From positions 1-48,593 of the forward strand of contig JAJPHB010000087.1 of the NCBI GenBank assembly GCA_021325525.1: a DNA stretch of 48,593 bases, written 5' to 3'. The notes under the pieces are model-generated. The model was not told the origin of the DNA and did not search any database. It was given only the letters and a program-made list of their open reading frames with translations. Source of the DNA: Alphaproteobacteria bacterium (GTDB lineage Bacteria > Pseudomonadota > Alphaproteobacteria > ATCC43930 > CGMCC-115725). This document shows, piece after piece, positions 8,607-17,181 of the stretch. The position numbers and the translations under genes are program-made. Position 1 is the first letter of the stretch. Each line of letters begins with the position of its first letter.

Positions 8607-8628
8607 ACGATACGTTATATCGTTTCGT
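8607..8628. promoter_or_regulatory. 22-bp palindrome, probable metal-regulator operator
   Basis: Eighteen of 22 positions are symmetric around an AT-rich centre (half-site ACGAtACG, core TTATAT, half-site CGTtTCGT). It ends 37 bp before the ATG of the Zn/Mn-binding protein gene. The size, symmetry and AT-rich centre suit a Fur-superfamily regulator such as Zur or Mur. The regulator assignment is inferred from the target gene. Confidence 0.6.
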
Positions 8629-8665
8629 TGATCCGGCGATCTTGGCCAACTCCGCGGAGGCTGGA

Positions 8666-9586
8666 ATGCGGCAAGGCTTCATCGGGGCCGTCCTGCTCGG
8701 GCTCGCCGTGCTCGCCGCCGCCCCTGCCCTGGCGGAGGAGGCGCGGCTGCCCGTCGTTGCGACCTTCAGCGTCCTTGGCGACATGGCGAAGGCGATCGGC
8801 GGCGAGCATGTCGCGGTGACGACGCTGGTGGGTCCGGACAGCGACACGCATAGCTACGAGCCGACGCCGCGGGATGCGCAGACCATCTCCGCAGCGAAGC
8901 TGCTCATCACCAACGGCCTCGGCCTCGAAGGCTGGCTCGACCGTCTGCGCAGCGCGGCGCAGTTCAAAGGCACGGTCGTGGTGGCGACGGCCGGAATCGC
9001 CCCGCTGACCATAGCGGAGGACGAGGGCGGCGCGGGGGCGCGAGCGGGCAAGCGCGTGCGCGATCCGCATGCCTGGCAAAGCGCGGCCAATGGCGAGGTC
9101 TACGCCGACAACATCATGAAGGGATTGGTCGCCGCGGACCCGGCCCATGCCGATGACTACCGGCGACGGGCGGACGCCTACCGCGCCGAACTCGCCGCGC
9201 TCGACAAGACGATCCGCGAAACGCTCGCCGATATTCCGAAGGAGAAGCGGCGCGTCATCACGACGCATGATGCTTTTCAGTATTACGGACAGGCCTATGG
9301 GGTCGCCTTCCTCGCGCCGCTCGGCGTCACGACCGAAAGTGAACCCTCGGCCGGCGACCTCGCAAAGCTCGAGCGGCAGATCCGGCGCGAGCACATCAAG
9401 GCGCTCTTCCTCGAGAATGTGACGAGCCCGCGCCTCATCGCGCAAATCGCCAAGGAAACCGGCGCCGTCGTCGGGCCTCCGCTCTATTCCGATGCCTTGT
9501 CGAAACCGGACGCGCCCGCCGGCACCTATCTCACGATGCTGGAATACAACACGGCAGTGCTCAAGGCCGGGATGCTGAAGAACTGA
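8666..9586 (+). CDS. Zinc/manganese ABC transporter substrate-binding protein
   Basis: Cluster A-I periplasmic metal receptor (TroA/ZnuA/PsaA family) that captures Zn2+ or Mn2+ for an ABC importer. It has 306 residues, with a signal peptide (about residues 1-23, ending ALAEE). The metal ligands are His62 (THSYEP), His135 (DPHAW), His201 (TTHDAF) and Asp276 (YSDALS). The acidic loop at 118-131 lacks the run of histidines found in many ZnuA proteins. The ATG at 8666 is preceded by GGAGG at 8656-8660; an upstream in-frame TTG at 8642 is less likely. No permease or ATPase gene is adjacent, so it must work with components encoded elsewhere. A strong palindrome precedes it. Confidence 0.92.
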   Translation: MRQGFIGAVLLGLAVLAAAPALAEEARLPVVATFSVLGDMAKAIGGEHVAVTTLVGPDSDTHSYEPTPRDAQTISAAKLLITNGLGLEGWLDRLRSAAQFKGTVVVATAGIAPLTIAEDEGGAGARAGKRVRDPHAWQSAANGEVYADNIMKGLVAADPAHADDYRRRADAYRAELAALDKTIRETLADIPKEKRRVITTHDAFQYYGQAYGVAFLAPLGVTTESEPSAGDLAKLERQIRREHIKALFLENVTSPRLIAQIAKETGAVVGPPLYSDALSKPDAPAGTYLTMLEYNTAVLKAGMLKN

Positions 9587-9675
9587 GGCGCATTCGCGCG
9601 GGCCTGTTGGGAGAGACCGCTTCATCCGCGAGCCGCGGCGTTGGCGCGGAGGAATTCGCCGGGATAGAGTCTCGA

Positions 9676-9704
9676 TTGACAGGGCGATCGGCGGCGTTTA
9701 CCGG
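9676..9704 (+). promoter_or_regulatory. Possible promoter of the CoA-binding protein-metY operon
   Basis: TTGACA (9676-9681) is followed after 17 bp by the weak -10 TACCGG (9699-9704), about 40 bp before the ATG. The -35 is perfect but the -10 poor, which would suit an activated promoter. No S-adenosylmethionine riboswitch is recognisable in this short leader. Confidence 0.35.
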
Positions 9705-9742
9705 CTTCGCAAAGCCTCGCTACTCCGAGATGTGTGTCCCAT

Positions 9743-10231
9743 ATGGATCACAACAGCTATTCCGATCAATACCTGAGATCCATACTCGCCAGCGTGAAGA
9801 CGATCGCCATGGTCGGTGCCTCGCCGCATTGGAACCGGCCGAGCTACTTCGCCATGAAATATCTCCAGGGCAAGGGCTTCCGCGTCATCCCGGTCAACCC
9901 GCGCGCCGCCGGCGAGACGATCCTCGGCGAGCGCGTCTATGCCGATCTCGCCGAGATCTCCGAACCCGTCGACATGGTCGACATCTTCCGCAATTCGGAA
10001 GCCGCCGGCGCCATCGTCGACGAGGCGATCCGGATCGGCGCCAAGATCGTGTGGATGCAGCTAGGCGTGCGCAACGACGCGGCGGCGGCGCGGGCGGAGT
10101 CCGCGGGGCTTCGCGTCGTCATGAACCGCTGCCCCAAGATCGAATATTCGCGCCTCCATGGCGAGCTTGCCTGGAGCGGGGTCAATACCGGCATCATCTC
10201 CAGCAAGCGCCAGAAGAGGGTTCCGCGATGA
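9743..10231 (+). CDS. CoA-binding domain protein (YccU-like)
   Basis: A 162-residue single-domain Rossmann-fold protein with the CoA-binding pattern TIAMVGASPHWNRPSYFAMK near the N-terminus and VIPVNPRAAGETILGE after it. The family (PF13380 type) includes E. coli YccU; its function is unknown. I chose the ATG giving MDHNSYS; a GTG nine bases upstream is possible. The stop overlaps the metY start by 4 bp (ATGA), so the two are translationally coupled. This suggests a role tied to acyl-homoserine or CoA metabolism. Confidence 0.88.
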   Translation: MDHNSYSDQYLRSILASVKTIAMVGASPHWNRPSYFAMKYLQGKGFRVIPVNPRAAGETILGERVYADLAEISEPVDMVDIFRNSEAAGAIVDEAIRIGAKIVWMQLGVRNDAAAARAESAGLRVVMNRCPKIEYSRLHGELAWSGVNTGIISSKRQKRVPR

Positions 10232-11526
10232 GGGACGACGACAAGCCTGCCGGCTTCGGCTTCGAGACGCGCGCCGTCCATGCGGGCGCCGCGCCCGACC
10301 CCACGACGGGCGCGCGGACGACGCCGATCTACCAGACGACCGCCTTCGTCTTCGACGATGTCGACCACGCCGCCTCGCTCTTCAACCTCCAGACCTACGG
10401 CTACATTTATTCGCGCCTCACCAACCCGACGGTCTCGGTCCTCGAGGAGCGCGTCTCCGCCCTCGAAGGGGGACGCGGCGCCACCGCCTGCGCCTCCGGC
10501 CACGCGGCGCAGATGCTGGCCTTCTTCGCCTTCATGGAGCCGGGCGCCGAATTCCTCGCCTCGACCAAGCTCTATGGCGGCTCGATCACGCAGTTCGGCC
10601 GCAGCTTCAAGAAGTTCGACTGGAACGTCATCTTCGTCGATCCCGACGATCCCGAAAACTTCCGCCGGGCGCTGACGCCGAAATGCCGGGCGATCTTCGT
10701 CGAGAGCCTCGCCAATCCGGGCGGCGTCGTCACCGATCTCGAGCCGGTGGCGCAGATCGCGCATGCGGCGGGCATACCCCTCCTCGTCGACAACACCCTC
10801 GCCTCGCCCTATCTCTGCCGGCCCATCGAATGGGGCGCCGACATCGTCATCCATTCGACGACGAAATTCCTTTCCGGCCACGGCAATTCGATGGGCGGCG
10901 TCGTCGTCGACAGCGGCAAGTTCGACTGGTCGCAGAACGACAAGTTCCGTTCGCTGACCGAGCCCGAGCCCGCCTATCACGGGCTGCGCTTTCACGAGAC
11001 CTTCGGCGACCTCGCCTATACGGTGGCGGGGCACGCCCTGGGTCTGCGCGACCTCGGCGCGACGATGGCGCCGCTCAACGCCTTCCTCACCATCACCGGC
11101 ATCGAGACGCTGGCCCTCCGCATGGAGCGGCATTGCGCCAATGCGCTCGCCGTCGCGCAATTCCTCGAAGCCCATCCCATGGTGAAATGGGTCAGCTATG
11201 CCGGGCTGCCCTCCAACCGCTACCACGCCCTCGCCAAGAAATACCTGCCGAAGGGCGCAGGCTCGGTCTTCACCTTCGGTGTCAAGGGCGGCTACGAGGC
11301 CGGGGTCAAGCTGGTCGAGGGCTGCGAGCTCCTCTCGCACCTCGCCAATCTCGGCGACACGCGCTCGCTCATCATCCACCCGGCCTCGACGACGCACCGG
11401 CAACTGACCGAGGAGCAGCAGATCGTCGCCGGCGCCGGCCCCGACGTCGTCCGCCTGTCGATCGGCATCGAGAGCGCCGCCGACATCATCGCCGATCTCG
11501 ACCAGGCGCTGCGTCAGGCGGGGTGA
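10228..11526 (+). CDS. metY: O-acetylhomoserine aminocarboxypropyltransferase (sulfhydrylase)
   Basis: PLP-dependent enzyme of the Cys/Met metabolism family that makes homocysteine from O-acetylhomoserine and sulfide in methionine biosynthesis. The 432-residue protein has the PLP lysine Lys213 in HSTTKFLSGHGN, the phosphate-binding YSRLTNPT (61-68) and the C-terminal SIGIES. The length of about 430 fits MetY rather than the shorter MetZ or cystathionine lyases. It is coupled by a 4-bp overlap to the upstream CoA-binding protein. A palindromic repeat follows its stop codon. Confidence 0.93.
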   Translation: MRDDDKPAGFGFETRAVHAGAAPDPTTGARTTPIYQTTAFVFDDVDHAASLFNLQTYGYIYSRLTNPTVSVLEERVSALEGGRGATACASGHAAQMLAFFAFMEPGAEFLASTKLYGGSITQFGRSFKKFDWNVIFVDPDDPENFRRALTPKCRAIFVESLANPGGVVTDLEPVAQIAHAAGIPLLVDNTLASPYLCRPIEWGADIVIHSTTKFLSGHGNSMGGVVVDSGKFDWSQNDKFRSLTEPEPAYHGLRFHETFGDLAYTVAGHALGLRDLGATMAPLNAFLTITGIETLALRMERHCANALAVAQFLEAHPMVKWVSYAGLPSNRYHALAKKYLPKGAGSVFTFGVKGGYEAGVKLVEGCELLSHLANLGDTRSLIIHPASTTHRQLTEEQQIVAGAGPDVVRLSIGIESAADIIADLDQALRQAG

Positions 11527-11533
11527 GCGGCCT

Positions 11534-11635
11534 GCCCTCACCCCGACCCTCTCCCGCAAGCGGGAGAGGGAGAAATATTGATGCGAGACTGTATTCTGAC
11601 CCTTTCCCGCGTGCGGGAGAGGGGAGGATGAGGGA
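11534..11635. repeat. Paired palindromic repeat element between convergent genes
   Basis: Two hairpins sit back to back: CCCTCTCCCG/CGGGAGAGGG (11547-11570, loop CAAG) and CCTTTCCCGC/GCGGGAGAGG (11601-11622). The outer CCCTCA (11535-11540) pairs with TGAGGG (11629-11634). The unit matches the element at 45318. Placed between the convergent metY and MFS genes, it may also serve as a bidirectional terminator or mRNA 3-prime end stabiliser. Confidence 0.75.
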
Positions 11636-12844
11636 TTACTCCGCCGGCTGGATTGCGCGCGTCGGCGCCGGCGCCCGGCGCTCGCCCGGCAGGAAGAGGC
11701 CGGAGAACGCGATGATGGCGGCGAGTACGGCGAGCGCCAGGAAGAGCCAGAGGAAATCGCCGGTGCGGTCGTAGGTGATGGCGACGAGGGGGACGCCGGC
11801 CGAGCTGACGCCGAGGGCAAGCACGAATTTGGCGCCGAAGGCCGTCGCCCGCCAGCGCGCCGGGGTGTAGCGGACGAGAAGGCTGTTCTCGGCCGGCGTC
11901 GCCAGGACGTTGAAGCACTCGACCGCCATCATCGCCGCCAGCAGCGGCAGGTTGACGAGCCGGACGGCGATGAGAAAGAGCGGGAGCTGCACGGCCCAGG
12001 ACCAGATATAGACGCTCTTCAGGGAATAGCGGTCGGCGAGCCAGCCGCCGACGATCTGGGTCGCGCTCGCCAGCAGGAAGACGAGCGTCACGAAGCCGCC
12101 GGCGCCGAGGATGCCGCCATCGGTGAGGCCGGTCAGGCGCTCGGCGAAGATCTTGGGCAGCGCGACGATGAAGGCCTGGCTGACGAGGCCGGCGCAGAGC
12201 ATGGTGATCGAGAGCACGATGAAGGCGCGCATGACATCGGCGCGCGAGGCTTCGGGCTCGGGCTTGCGGTCGGCCTTCGCCGCGACGACGATGCCGGCGC
12301 GCACGGCGAGGGCGAGGACGAGGCCGATGATGATCGAGAGCGCGCCCGGCACGATGAAGGCCGCCCGCCAGGAGATGAACTGCGTCAGCGCGCCGGCGAT
12401 GAGCGCCGCGAGCCCGATCCCGAGGCTGCCGAAAATGCCGTTCCAGCCGAGCGCGCCGCCGCGATTGGCGGCGTTGCGCACCAGCCAGGCGATCCCGACC
12501 GGATGGTAGATCGAGCCGAAGACGCCGATGAGCGCCAGCCCCGAGGCGATGCCGAGCGGGCCGCTGGCGAGGCCGGTCGCGACGGCGGCGCCGCCGGAGC
12601 CGAGGAAGAACAGGATCATCATCCCCTCGGCGCTCCATTTGTCGCCGAGCCAGCCCGCCGGCAGCGCGGCGACGCCGTAGAGGATGTAGCCGGCGAGCGA
12701 CAGCGACAGCAGCTCGCCGTAAGTCAAGCCCCAGCGCCCCTCCAGCGCCAGAACCACGGTCGGGTAAAGCATCATCAAGAGATGCGTGAAGAAGTGCCCG
12801 ACATTGGAGAAAGCCATCGAAAGCCGGGCCGATTGCGTGCTCAT
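11636..12844 (-). CDS. MFS transporter
   Basis: A 402-residue major facilitator superfamily protein with about twelve membrane segments in two halves, split by a hydrophilic loop (KADRKPEPEAS) near the middle. The loop between the second and third helices is GWLGDKWSAEG, a recognisable MFS motif A variant, repeated as GWLADRYSLKS in the second half. The drug or metabolite is not predictable. The chosen start is MSTQSARL; an in-frame ATG 39 bases upstream would add a basic segment (MTAKLKKRRRSDP) and cannot be excluded. It converges on metY across a palindromic repeat. Confidence 0.85.
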   Translation of the reverse strand: MSTQSARLSMAFSNVGHFFTHLLMMLYPTVVLALEGRWGLTYGELLSLSLAGYILYGVAALPAGWLGDKWSAEGMMILFFLGSGGAAVATGLASGPLGIASGLALIGVFGSIYHPVGIAWLVRNAANRGGALGWNGIFGSLGIGLAALIAGALTQFISWRAAFIVPGALSIIIGLVLALAVRAGIVVAAKADRKPEPEASRADVMRAFIVLSITMLCAGLVSQAFIVALPKIFAERLTGLTDGGILGAGGFVTLVFLLASATQIVGGWLADRYSLKSVYIWSWAVQLPLFLIAVRLVNLPLLAAMMAVECFNVLATPAENSLLVRYTPARWRATAFGAKFVLALGVSSAGVPLVAITYDRTGDFLWLFLALAVLAAIIAFSGLFLPGERRAPAPTRAIQPAE

Positions 12845-12975
12845 CGGGTCGCTTCTGCGCCTTTTCTTCAGCTTCGCCGTCATGCCGACACTACAGGAGG
12901 ACCGCCTCCGTGCCGAGGGCCAGTAATGCGCGTCACGGCCGGACCAGCCGAGACGGCCGCAACGCTGGATTGCGG

Positions 12976-13317
12976 CTAGCGCATGGGTCCTTCTTGCTCG
13001 GGCGCCGTTTCGGCGGCGATCCAGGCGAGGTAGTCCGCCGATCCGCCGTTGACGGCAAAGGCGAGGATGCACGGGCATTCATAGCTGTGGAGCTGCTTGA
13101 CGCGCGCGGTCACCGCCGGAACGCGCGCCGCCGCGGTCTTCAGGATGAGCACCGATTCCGCGGCGTCCTGCACCTTGCCGGCCCAGCGATAGATCGAGCG
13201 CACGCGGTCGCTGATGTTGGCGCTCGCGGCGAGGCGCTCCTCGACCAGGATGCGGGCAATGCGCACCGCCTCGTCATGGGTTCCGGTCGTGATGTAAAGA
13301 AGGACTGCATCCCGCAT
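12976..13317 (-). CDS. cutA: Divalent-cation tolerance protein CutA
   Basis: A 113-residue member of the CutA family, a trimeric ferredoxin-like-fold protein with PII-like architecture, linked to copper tolerance in E. coli though its real role is uncertain. Recognisable segments are LLYITTGTHDEAVRIARILV, ERLAASANI, the IYRWAGKVQDAAESVLILKT strand region and the HSYECPCILAF segment near the C-terminus. The start is set at the ATG giving MRDAVLL, matching usual CutA length. It is divergent from the small gene at 13429. Confidence 0.92.
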   Translation of the reverse strand: MRDAVLLYITTGTHDEAVRIARILVEERLAASANISDRVRSIYRWAGKVQDAAESVLILKTAAARVPAVTARVKQLHSYECPCILAFAVNGGSADYLAWIAAETAPEQEGPMR

Positions 13318-13428
13318 GCCGCGCCCCGTTCCCGCCGCTCTTGGCGACGACTTGTCACAAGAATAACATTGGCGGCAACGGCGGATGGGAAAGCTCCGGC
13401 AGTGAGGCACCGTACCGCGAGGGAGGAG

Positions 13429-13659
13429 ATGGAGGACGCGCCCAGCGCCGCGCAGCGCGCCTGGCTCGAACGCGGCCGCGACGAACCCGGCGGCAAGCTG
13501 CCGCTCTTCGACCGCCGCGGACAGCAGGTGAGCCCGCGCACCGTGCGGAGCTGCATCGAGCGCGGCTGGGCCGAGCCTTGGTTCAGCAATCCCTTGAAGC
13601 CGGATTGGCTCGTCTGCAAGCTGACGCCGGCCGGCCGCGAGGCGATCAGCCGGCGCTGA
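13429..13659 (+). CDS. Small conserved protein, winged-helix-like
   Basis: A 76-residue protein that I recognise only as a type seen in Hyphomicrobiales with no known function. Its pattern is SAAQRAWLERG, GGKLPLFDRRGQ, RTVRSCIERGWAEPWF, KPDWLVCKLTPAGREA. The last segment resembles the wing and final helix of a winged-helix domain, so nucleic-acid binding is possible. Start choice is unsure: the ATG has AGGAG directly next to it, while an in-frame GTG at 13402 would add nine residues. Its 3-prime end overlaps the convergent ClC gene by 14 bp. Confidence 0.65.
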   Translation: MEDAPSAAQRAWLERGRDEPGGKLPLFDRRGQQVSPRTVRSCIERGWAEPWFSNPLKPDWLVCKLTPAGREAISRR

Positions 13660-14983
13660 TCCGCTTGGTTTCCGCCATGCTCGGCGGCGCCGCGGCGAGC
13701 CGCAGGAAATTCTTCGACAGCGCGTGATAGACGCCATCGGGGCAGATGAGGCGCGAGGTCGCGTAGGCGATGAGCGCCGCCGCCATGAGCGGCACCATCA
13801 TCGCGTGATTGTTGGTCATCTCGGTGACGATGACGAAGGCGGTGATCGGCGCCTGCACGACGCCGGCGAAATAGGACACCATGCCGAGGAGGATGATCGC
13901 GCCGAGAGGCGCACTCGGAAAGAACCAGGCGACATTGAGGCCGAAGCCGGCGCCGACCGCGAGCGAGGGCGAGAAGATGCCGCCCGGAATGCCGCTAACC
14001 GAGGAGAGGGCCGTCGCCGCCAGTTTGAAGAGACCGAAGCCGGCGGGCAGCGGCGTGCCGTTCTCGAGGAGCGCCTTCACCTGGACGTAGCCGGTGCCGT
14101 GAATGGTGCCGTCGCAGACAAGCCCGCAGAGGGCGACGGCGAGCCCGCAGGCGGCCGCAAAGGCAACCGGATGGCGCTTGACAGCCCGGCCCAAGGCGCC
14201 GGGAAAGCCGCCGGCGGCGGCGATGAGAATGCGGCTGAAGAACCCGCCCATCAAGCCGCCGAGGACTCCGCAGATGGGAACCGCGAGCCAATCGACGCCG
14301 CTCTGCAGCATCGCCGTGGTGGTGCCGAAATAGGTGTAGTTGCCGACAAGAGCGAGCGAGGTGAGGCCCGCCGCGATGACGCCGCCGATGATGAGGCCGC
14401 TGGTGCGCACCTCGAAGGCGCGGCTCATCTCCTCGATACCGAAGACGATGCCGGCGAGCGGCGTGTTGAACGCCGCGGCGACCCCGGCCGCGGCGCCCGC
14501 GAGGATGAGGCCTGGCTGGCGGCTCGGCGACATGCGGCCGATCGCGAACATGATCGAGGCGCCGACTTGCACCGTCGGCCCTTCGCGGCCCGCGGAGGCG
14601 CCGCAAAGGAGGCCGAGCAGCGTCAGGAGGATCTTGCCGATCGCGATCCGAACGGAGACGAGCTTGCCGCGCGCTCCTTGATCGGCGAGCTGCCGCGCCG
14701 CGATCGCCTGCGGAATGCCGCTTCCCTGCGAGTTCGGAAAGAAGCGGTTGGTGAGATAGACGGAAAGCGCGAAGCCGAGCGGCGTCACGACGAGCGCGGC
14801 GTGGCGCCGCCAGGAGAGGAGCGAGCGGAACTCGGCCTGGACCAGGTCGGCGAGGAGCGCCAGCGCCACGGCGGCGGCGCCAACAACGACGCCGCCCAGC
14901 ACGAAGATGGCGCGCCGCTGCCAGCGGCCCGAAAGCACTCTGAGGAGCCGGTTGCGACGGGCGGCGGCAAGTAGCGGGATCAA
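13646..14983 (-). CDS. ClC-family chloride channel / Cl-/H+ antiporter
   Basis: A 445-residue inner-membrane ClC protein. The three chloride-pathway motifs are present: GSGIPQA (Ser88), GREGPTVQVG with the gating glutamate Glu134, and GIPGGIFSPSLAVGA. The proton-pathway glutamate of the E. coli exchanger (Glu203) has a counterpart in GIEEMSRAF (Glu184/Glu185). This supports a Cl-/H+ antiporter rather than a channel. The protein has no C-terminal CBS domains. Likely roles are acid resistance or anion balance. Its end overlaps the small convergent gene at 13429-13659. Confidence 0.93.
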   Translation of the reverse strand: MIPLLAAARRNRLLRVLSGRWQRRAIFVLGGVVVGAAAVALALLADLVQAEFRSLLSWRRHAALVVTPLGFALSVYLTNRFFPNSQGSGIPQAIAARQLADQGARGKLVSVRIAIGKILLTLLGLLCGASAGREGPTVQVGASIMFAIGRMSPSRQPGLILAGAAAGVAAAFNTPLAGIVFGIEEMSRAFEVRTSGLIIGGVIAAGLTSLALVGNYTYFGTTTAMLQSGVDWLAVPICGVLGGLMGGFFSRILIAAAGGFPGALGRAVKRHPVAFAAACGLAVALCGLVCDGTIHGTGYVQVKALLENGTPLPAGFGLFKLAATALSSVSGIPGGIFSPSLAVGAGFGLNVAWFFPSAPLGAIILLGMVSYFAGVVQAPITAFVIVTEMTNNHAMMVPLMAAALIAYATSRLICPDGVYHALSKNFLRLAAAPPSMAETKRISAG

Positions 14984-15112
14984 AGGATCACAATCCAGCG
15001 TGATCGAAGAAAAGGAGGACGCACCGTCGCCGCGCCGCGAGAAAAGCGCTCACCGCGACTTGTCCGGGAAGGCCATCGCGGCGCGGACGGCAACGCCGCG
15101 CCGCGAGAGAAA

Positions 15113-15189
15113 TGGTCGGGCATGTCAGATTCGAACTGACGACCCCCAGCACCCCATGCTGGTGCGCTACCAGGCTGCGCTAATGCCCG
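15113..15189 (-). tRNA. tRNA-Pro (anticodon GGG)
   Basis: Read on the minus strand, the sequence folds into a standard cloverleaf of 77 nt including an encoded CCA. The acceptor stem is CGGGCAT/ATGCCCG with discriminator A, the D-arm GCGC...GCGC, the anticodon stem CCAGC/GCTGG with loop ATGGGGT (anticodon GGG), and the T-arm GTCAG TTCGAAT CTGAC. It reads CCC and CCU codons. Confidence 0.97.
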
Positions 15190-15301
15190 ATCGGATGGCT
15201 CCGCCGACCGCCTTGCGACGGCCATCGGCACTATAGCAGGCCGGCGCCTCGATTCAACGGCCGCGCTCCCGAGCGATGGTCATGGCGAGCGCAGCGGCGC
15301 C

Positions 15302-15760
15302 TCAGCGCCGGCCGCGCCGCCGCAGCAGCTCGCGCAAGGCGAGCAGCTCCTCCTTGAGCTCGGCGACGACGGCACGGAGGTCGGGCGGATGCGCCGGCGG
15401 GCGCAGCGGCAGGCGCTCCGCCGCCTCGCCCGGCAGACCGAGCGCGATCTCGCCGGCCTGCACCACGGCGGGCGCGGCGCTTTTCAGCGAGCCTTCGCGC
15501 AGGAGGCGCTGCACGCCCTTGATGGTGTAGCCTTCCTGATAGAGGCATTGCCGGATGCGGCGCAGCAGCACCACGTCCTCCGGCCGGTAGTAGCGTCGGC
15601 CGCCGCCGCGCTTCAGCGGCTTCACTTGCGTGAACTTCGATTCCCAGAAGCGCAGCACGTGCTGCGGCACTTGGAGCTCCTGCGCGACCTCGCTGATGGT
15701 GCGAAACGCGGCGGCCGATTTGGCGGTCCGTCGGGATTCCGGAGCGAGGCTCTCGGTCAT
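15302..15760 (-). CDS. MerR-family transcriptional regulator
   Basis: A 152-residue MerR-type regulator. The winged helix-turn-helix spans about residues 20-90 ([21 protein letters not shown], then [22 protein letters not shown]). A proline-rich linker and a short C-terminal coiled-coil helix ([21 protein letters not shown]) follow. No metal-binding cysteine cluster is present. It lies 3 bp downstream of ihfA, a conserved pairing in alphaproteobacteria; its targets are unknown. Confidence 0.88.
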   Translation of the reverse strand: MTESLAPESRRTAKSAAAFRTISEVAQELQVPQHVLRFWESKFTQVKPLKRGGGRRYYRPEDVVLLRRIRQCLYQEGYTIKGVQRLLREGSLKSAAPAVVQAGEIALGLPGEAAERLPLRPPAHPPDLRAVVAELKEELLALRELLRRRGRR

Positions 15761-15763
15761 GCG

Positions 15764-16093
15764 CTAGAGGGCGCTGGTCTTCGCCGGCCGCAGCTTCGTG
15801 AGGTTGGCGTTGATCTGGTCCTTCAGCACATGCGAAGCGCGAAAGACGAGAACGCGCCGCGGGCTGATCGGCACCTCTTCCCCGGTCTTGGGGTTGCGGC
15901 CGATGCGCTTTCCCTTCTTGCGCACCGCGAAGCTGCCGAAGGAGGAGATCTTCACCATCTCGCCCCGCGTCAGGGCGTCCGAAATCTCGTTGAGGACCGT
16001 CTCGACCAGCTCCGCCGATTCGTTCCGGGAAAGCCCGACCTCCTGATAGACGGCCTCGCTCAACTGCGCTCGAGTGACGGTTCGTCCAGCCAT
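15764..16093 (-). CDS. ihfA: Integration host factor subunit alpha
   Basis: DNA-bending nucleoid protein that pairs with IhfB. The HU/IHF fold is complete, with the DNA-contacting arm [23 protein letters not shown] and the start [19 protein letters not shown]. Two nearby ATG codons exist. I chose the second (109 residues, MAGRTVTR) because the GGGGG ribosome-binding stretch at 16100-16104 sits 6 nt before it but directly abuts the first. A promoter lies at 16119-16147. merR follows after 3 bp. Confidence 0.94.
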   Translation of the reverse strand: MAGRTVTRAQLSEAVYQEVGLSRNESAELVETVLNEISDALTRGEMVKISSFGSFAVRKKGKRIGRNPKTGEEVPISPRRVLVFRASHVLKDQINANLTKLRPAKTSAL

Positions 16094-16118
16094 GGGCATC
16101 CCCCGCGATTATGGAGAA

Positions 16119-16147
16119 ACGTTAGTCCCGAGCGGGATGCCCGTCAA
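16119..16147 (-). promoter_or_regulatory. Sigma-70 promoter of ihfA
   Basis: Minus strand: -35 TTGACG (16142-16147), 17-bp spacer, -10 TAACGT (16119-16124), ending 25 bp before the chosen ihfA start. It allows ihfA-merR to be expressed apart from the upstream rpmF-plsX-fabH genes. Confidence 0.65.
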
Positions 16148-16208
16148 TCGGGAGAGCTGATTGAGAAGCTTGGGGAAATCCTGCCGCGGCGGGGCGCGGG
16201 AGCGCGCG

Positions 16209-17180
16209 TCACCAGCGCAGGAGGCTCGCCCCCCAGGTGAGGCCGCCGCCCATGGCTTCGATAAGAACGAGCTGCCCGGCGCGGATGCGGCCGTCCCCCG
16301 CCGCCTCGGCGAGGGCCAGCGGGATCGAGGCCGCCGAGGTGTTGGCGTGGCGATCGATGGTCACTACGACCTTCTCGGCGGAAAGGCCGAGCTTGCGGCC
16401 GATGCTGTCGATGATGCGTCGGTTCGCCTGATGCGGCACCAGCCAATCGATGTCGGCCGCGGTGAGGCGATTGGCGGCGAGCGCCTCGTCGACCGCTTCC
16501 GCCAGGCGATGCACGGCATTGCGGAAGACTTCGCGCCCGTCCATGCGGACGCTGCCCGTCGTCTGCGTCGAGGAGGGGCCGCCATCGACATAGAGCATCG
16601 GATAGTCGCGGCCGTCGGAATGGAGATGGGTCGAGAGGACGCCGCGGTCGCCCGGCCCTTGCGCCGGCGCCGCGCGGAGCACGAGCGCGCCGGCGCCGTC
16701 GCCGAAGAGGACGCAGGTGCTGCGATCATGCCAATCGAGAATGCGCGAGAAGGTCTCCGAGCCGATGACGAGGGCGGTGCGCGCCTGGCCCGCCTTGATG
16801 AAGTTGTCGGCGACGGCGAGCGCGTAAACGAAGCCCGAGCAGACGGCCTGGACATCGAAAGCGCAGCCGCCCGTCATCCCGAGCTGCGCCTGCACCTTGG
16901 TGGCGGTCGCGGGGAAGGTGTTGTCCGGCGTCGTCGTCGCCAGGACGATGAGGTCGAGCTCGGCGCCGGTCACTCCGGCGGCGGCGAGCGCGCGCTGCGC
17001 CGCGCGGCGGGCAAGGTCCGAGCAGAGCTCGCCTTCGGCGGCGATGTGGCGCTGGCGGATGCCGGTGCGCTGGACGATCCAGTCGTCGGAGGTGTCGAGG
17101 CTCCGGGCGAGCTCGGCATTGGTGACGATGCGCTCCGGTAGATAACCGCCGCAGCCGATGATCTCGGAGCGTAGCCTCAT
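16209..17180 (-). CDS. fabH: 3-oxoacyl-[acyl-carrier-protein] synthase III
   Basis: Starts fatty acid synthesis by condensing acetyl-CoA with malonyl-ACP. The 323-residue thiolase-fold enzyme has the complete catalytic triad: Cys114 ([10 protein letters not shown]), His250 (VPHQANRR) and Asn280 (RHANTSAAS). Length and motifs are canonical. Its ATG lies 1 bp after the plsX stop, so it is co-translated in an rpmF-plsX-fabH operon. Confidence 0.97.
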   Translation of the reverse strand: MRLRSEIIGCGGYLPERIVTNAELARSLDTSDDWIVQRTGIRQRHIAAEGELCSDLARRAAQRALAAAGVTGAELDLIVLATTTPDNTFPATATKVQAQLGMTGGCAFDVQAVCSGFVYALAVADNFIKAGQARTALVIGSETFSRILDWHDRSTCVLFGDGAGALVLRAAPAQGPGDRGVLSTHLHSDGRDYPMLYVDGGPSSTQTTGSVRMDGREVFRNAVHRLAEAVDEALAANRLTAADIDWLVPHQANRRIIDSIGRKLGLSAEKVVVTIDRHANTSAASIPLALAEAAGDGRIRAGQLVLIEAMGGGLTWGASLLRW

Positions 17181-17181
17181 C

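Noticed and set aside
9587-9742. SAM riboswitch in front of the methionine-related operon
   Set aside because: No SAM-II or SAM-I conserved core is recognisable in this short leader.
9607-10227. Long N-terminal extension of the metY frame
   Set aside because: The extension overlaps the CoA-binding protein gene in another frame and has no family match; the ATG at 10228 gives the normal MetY length.
9937-11820. 627-residue minus-strand open frame across metY
   Set aside because: It overlaps metY and the CoA-binding gene, which have intact motifs, and it crosses a palindromic repeat region.
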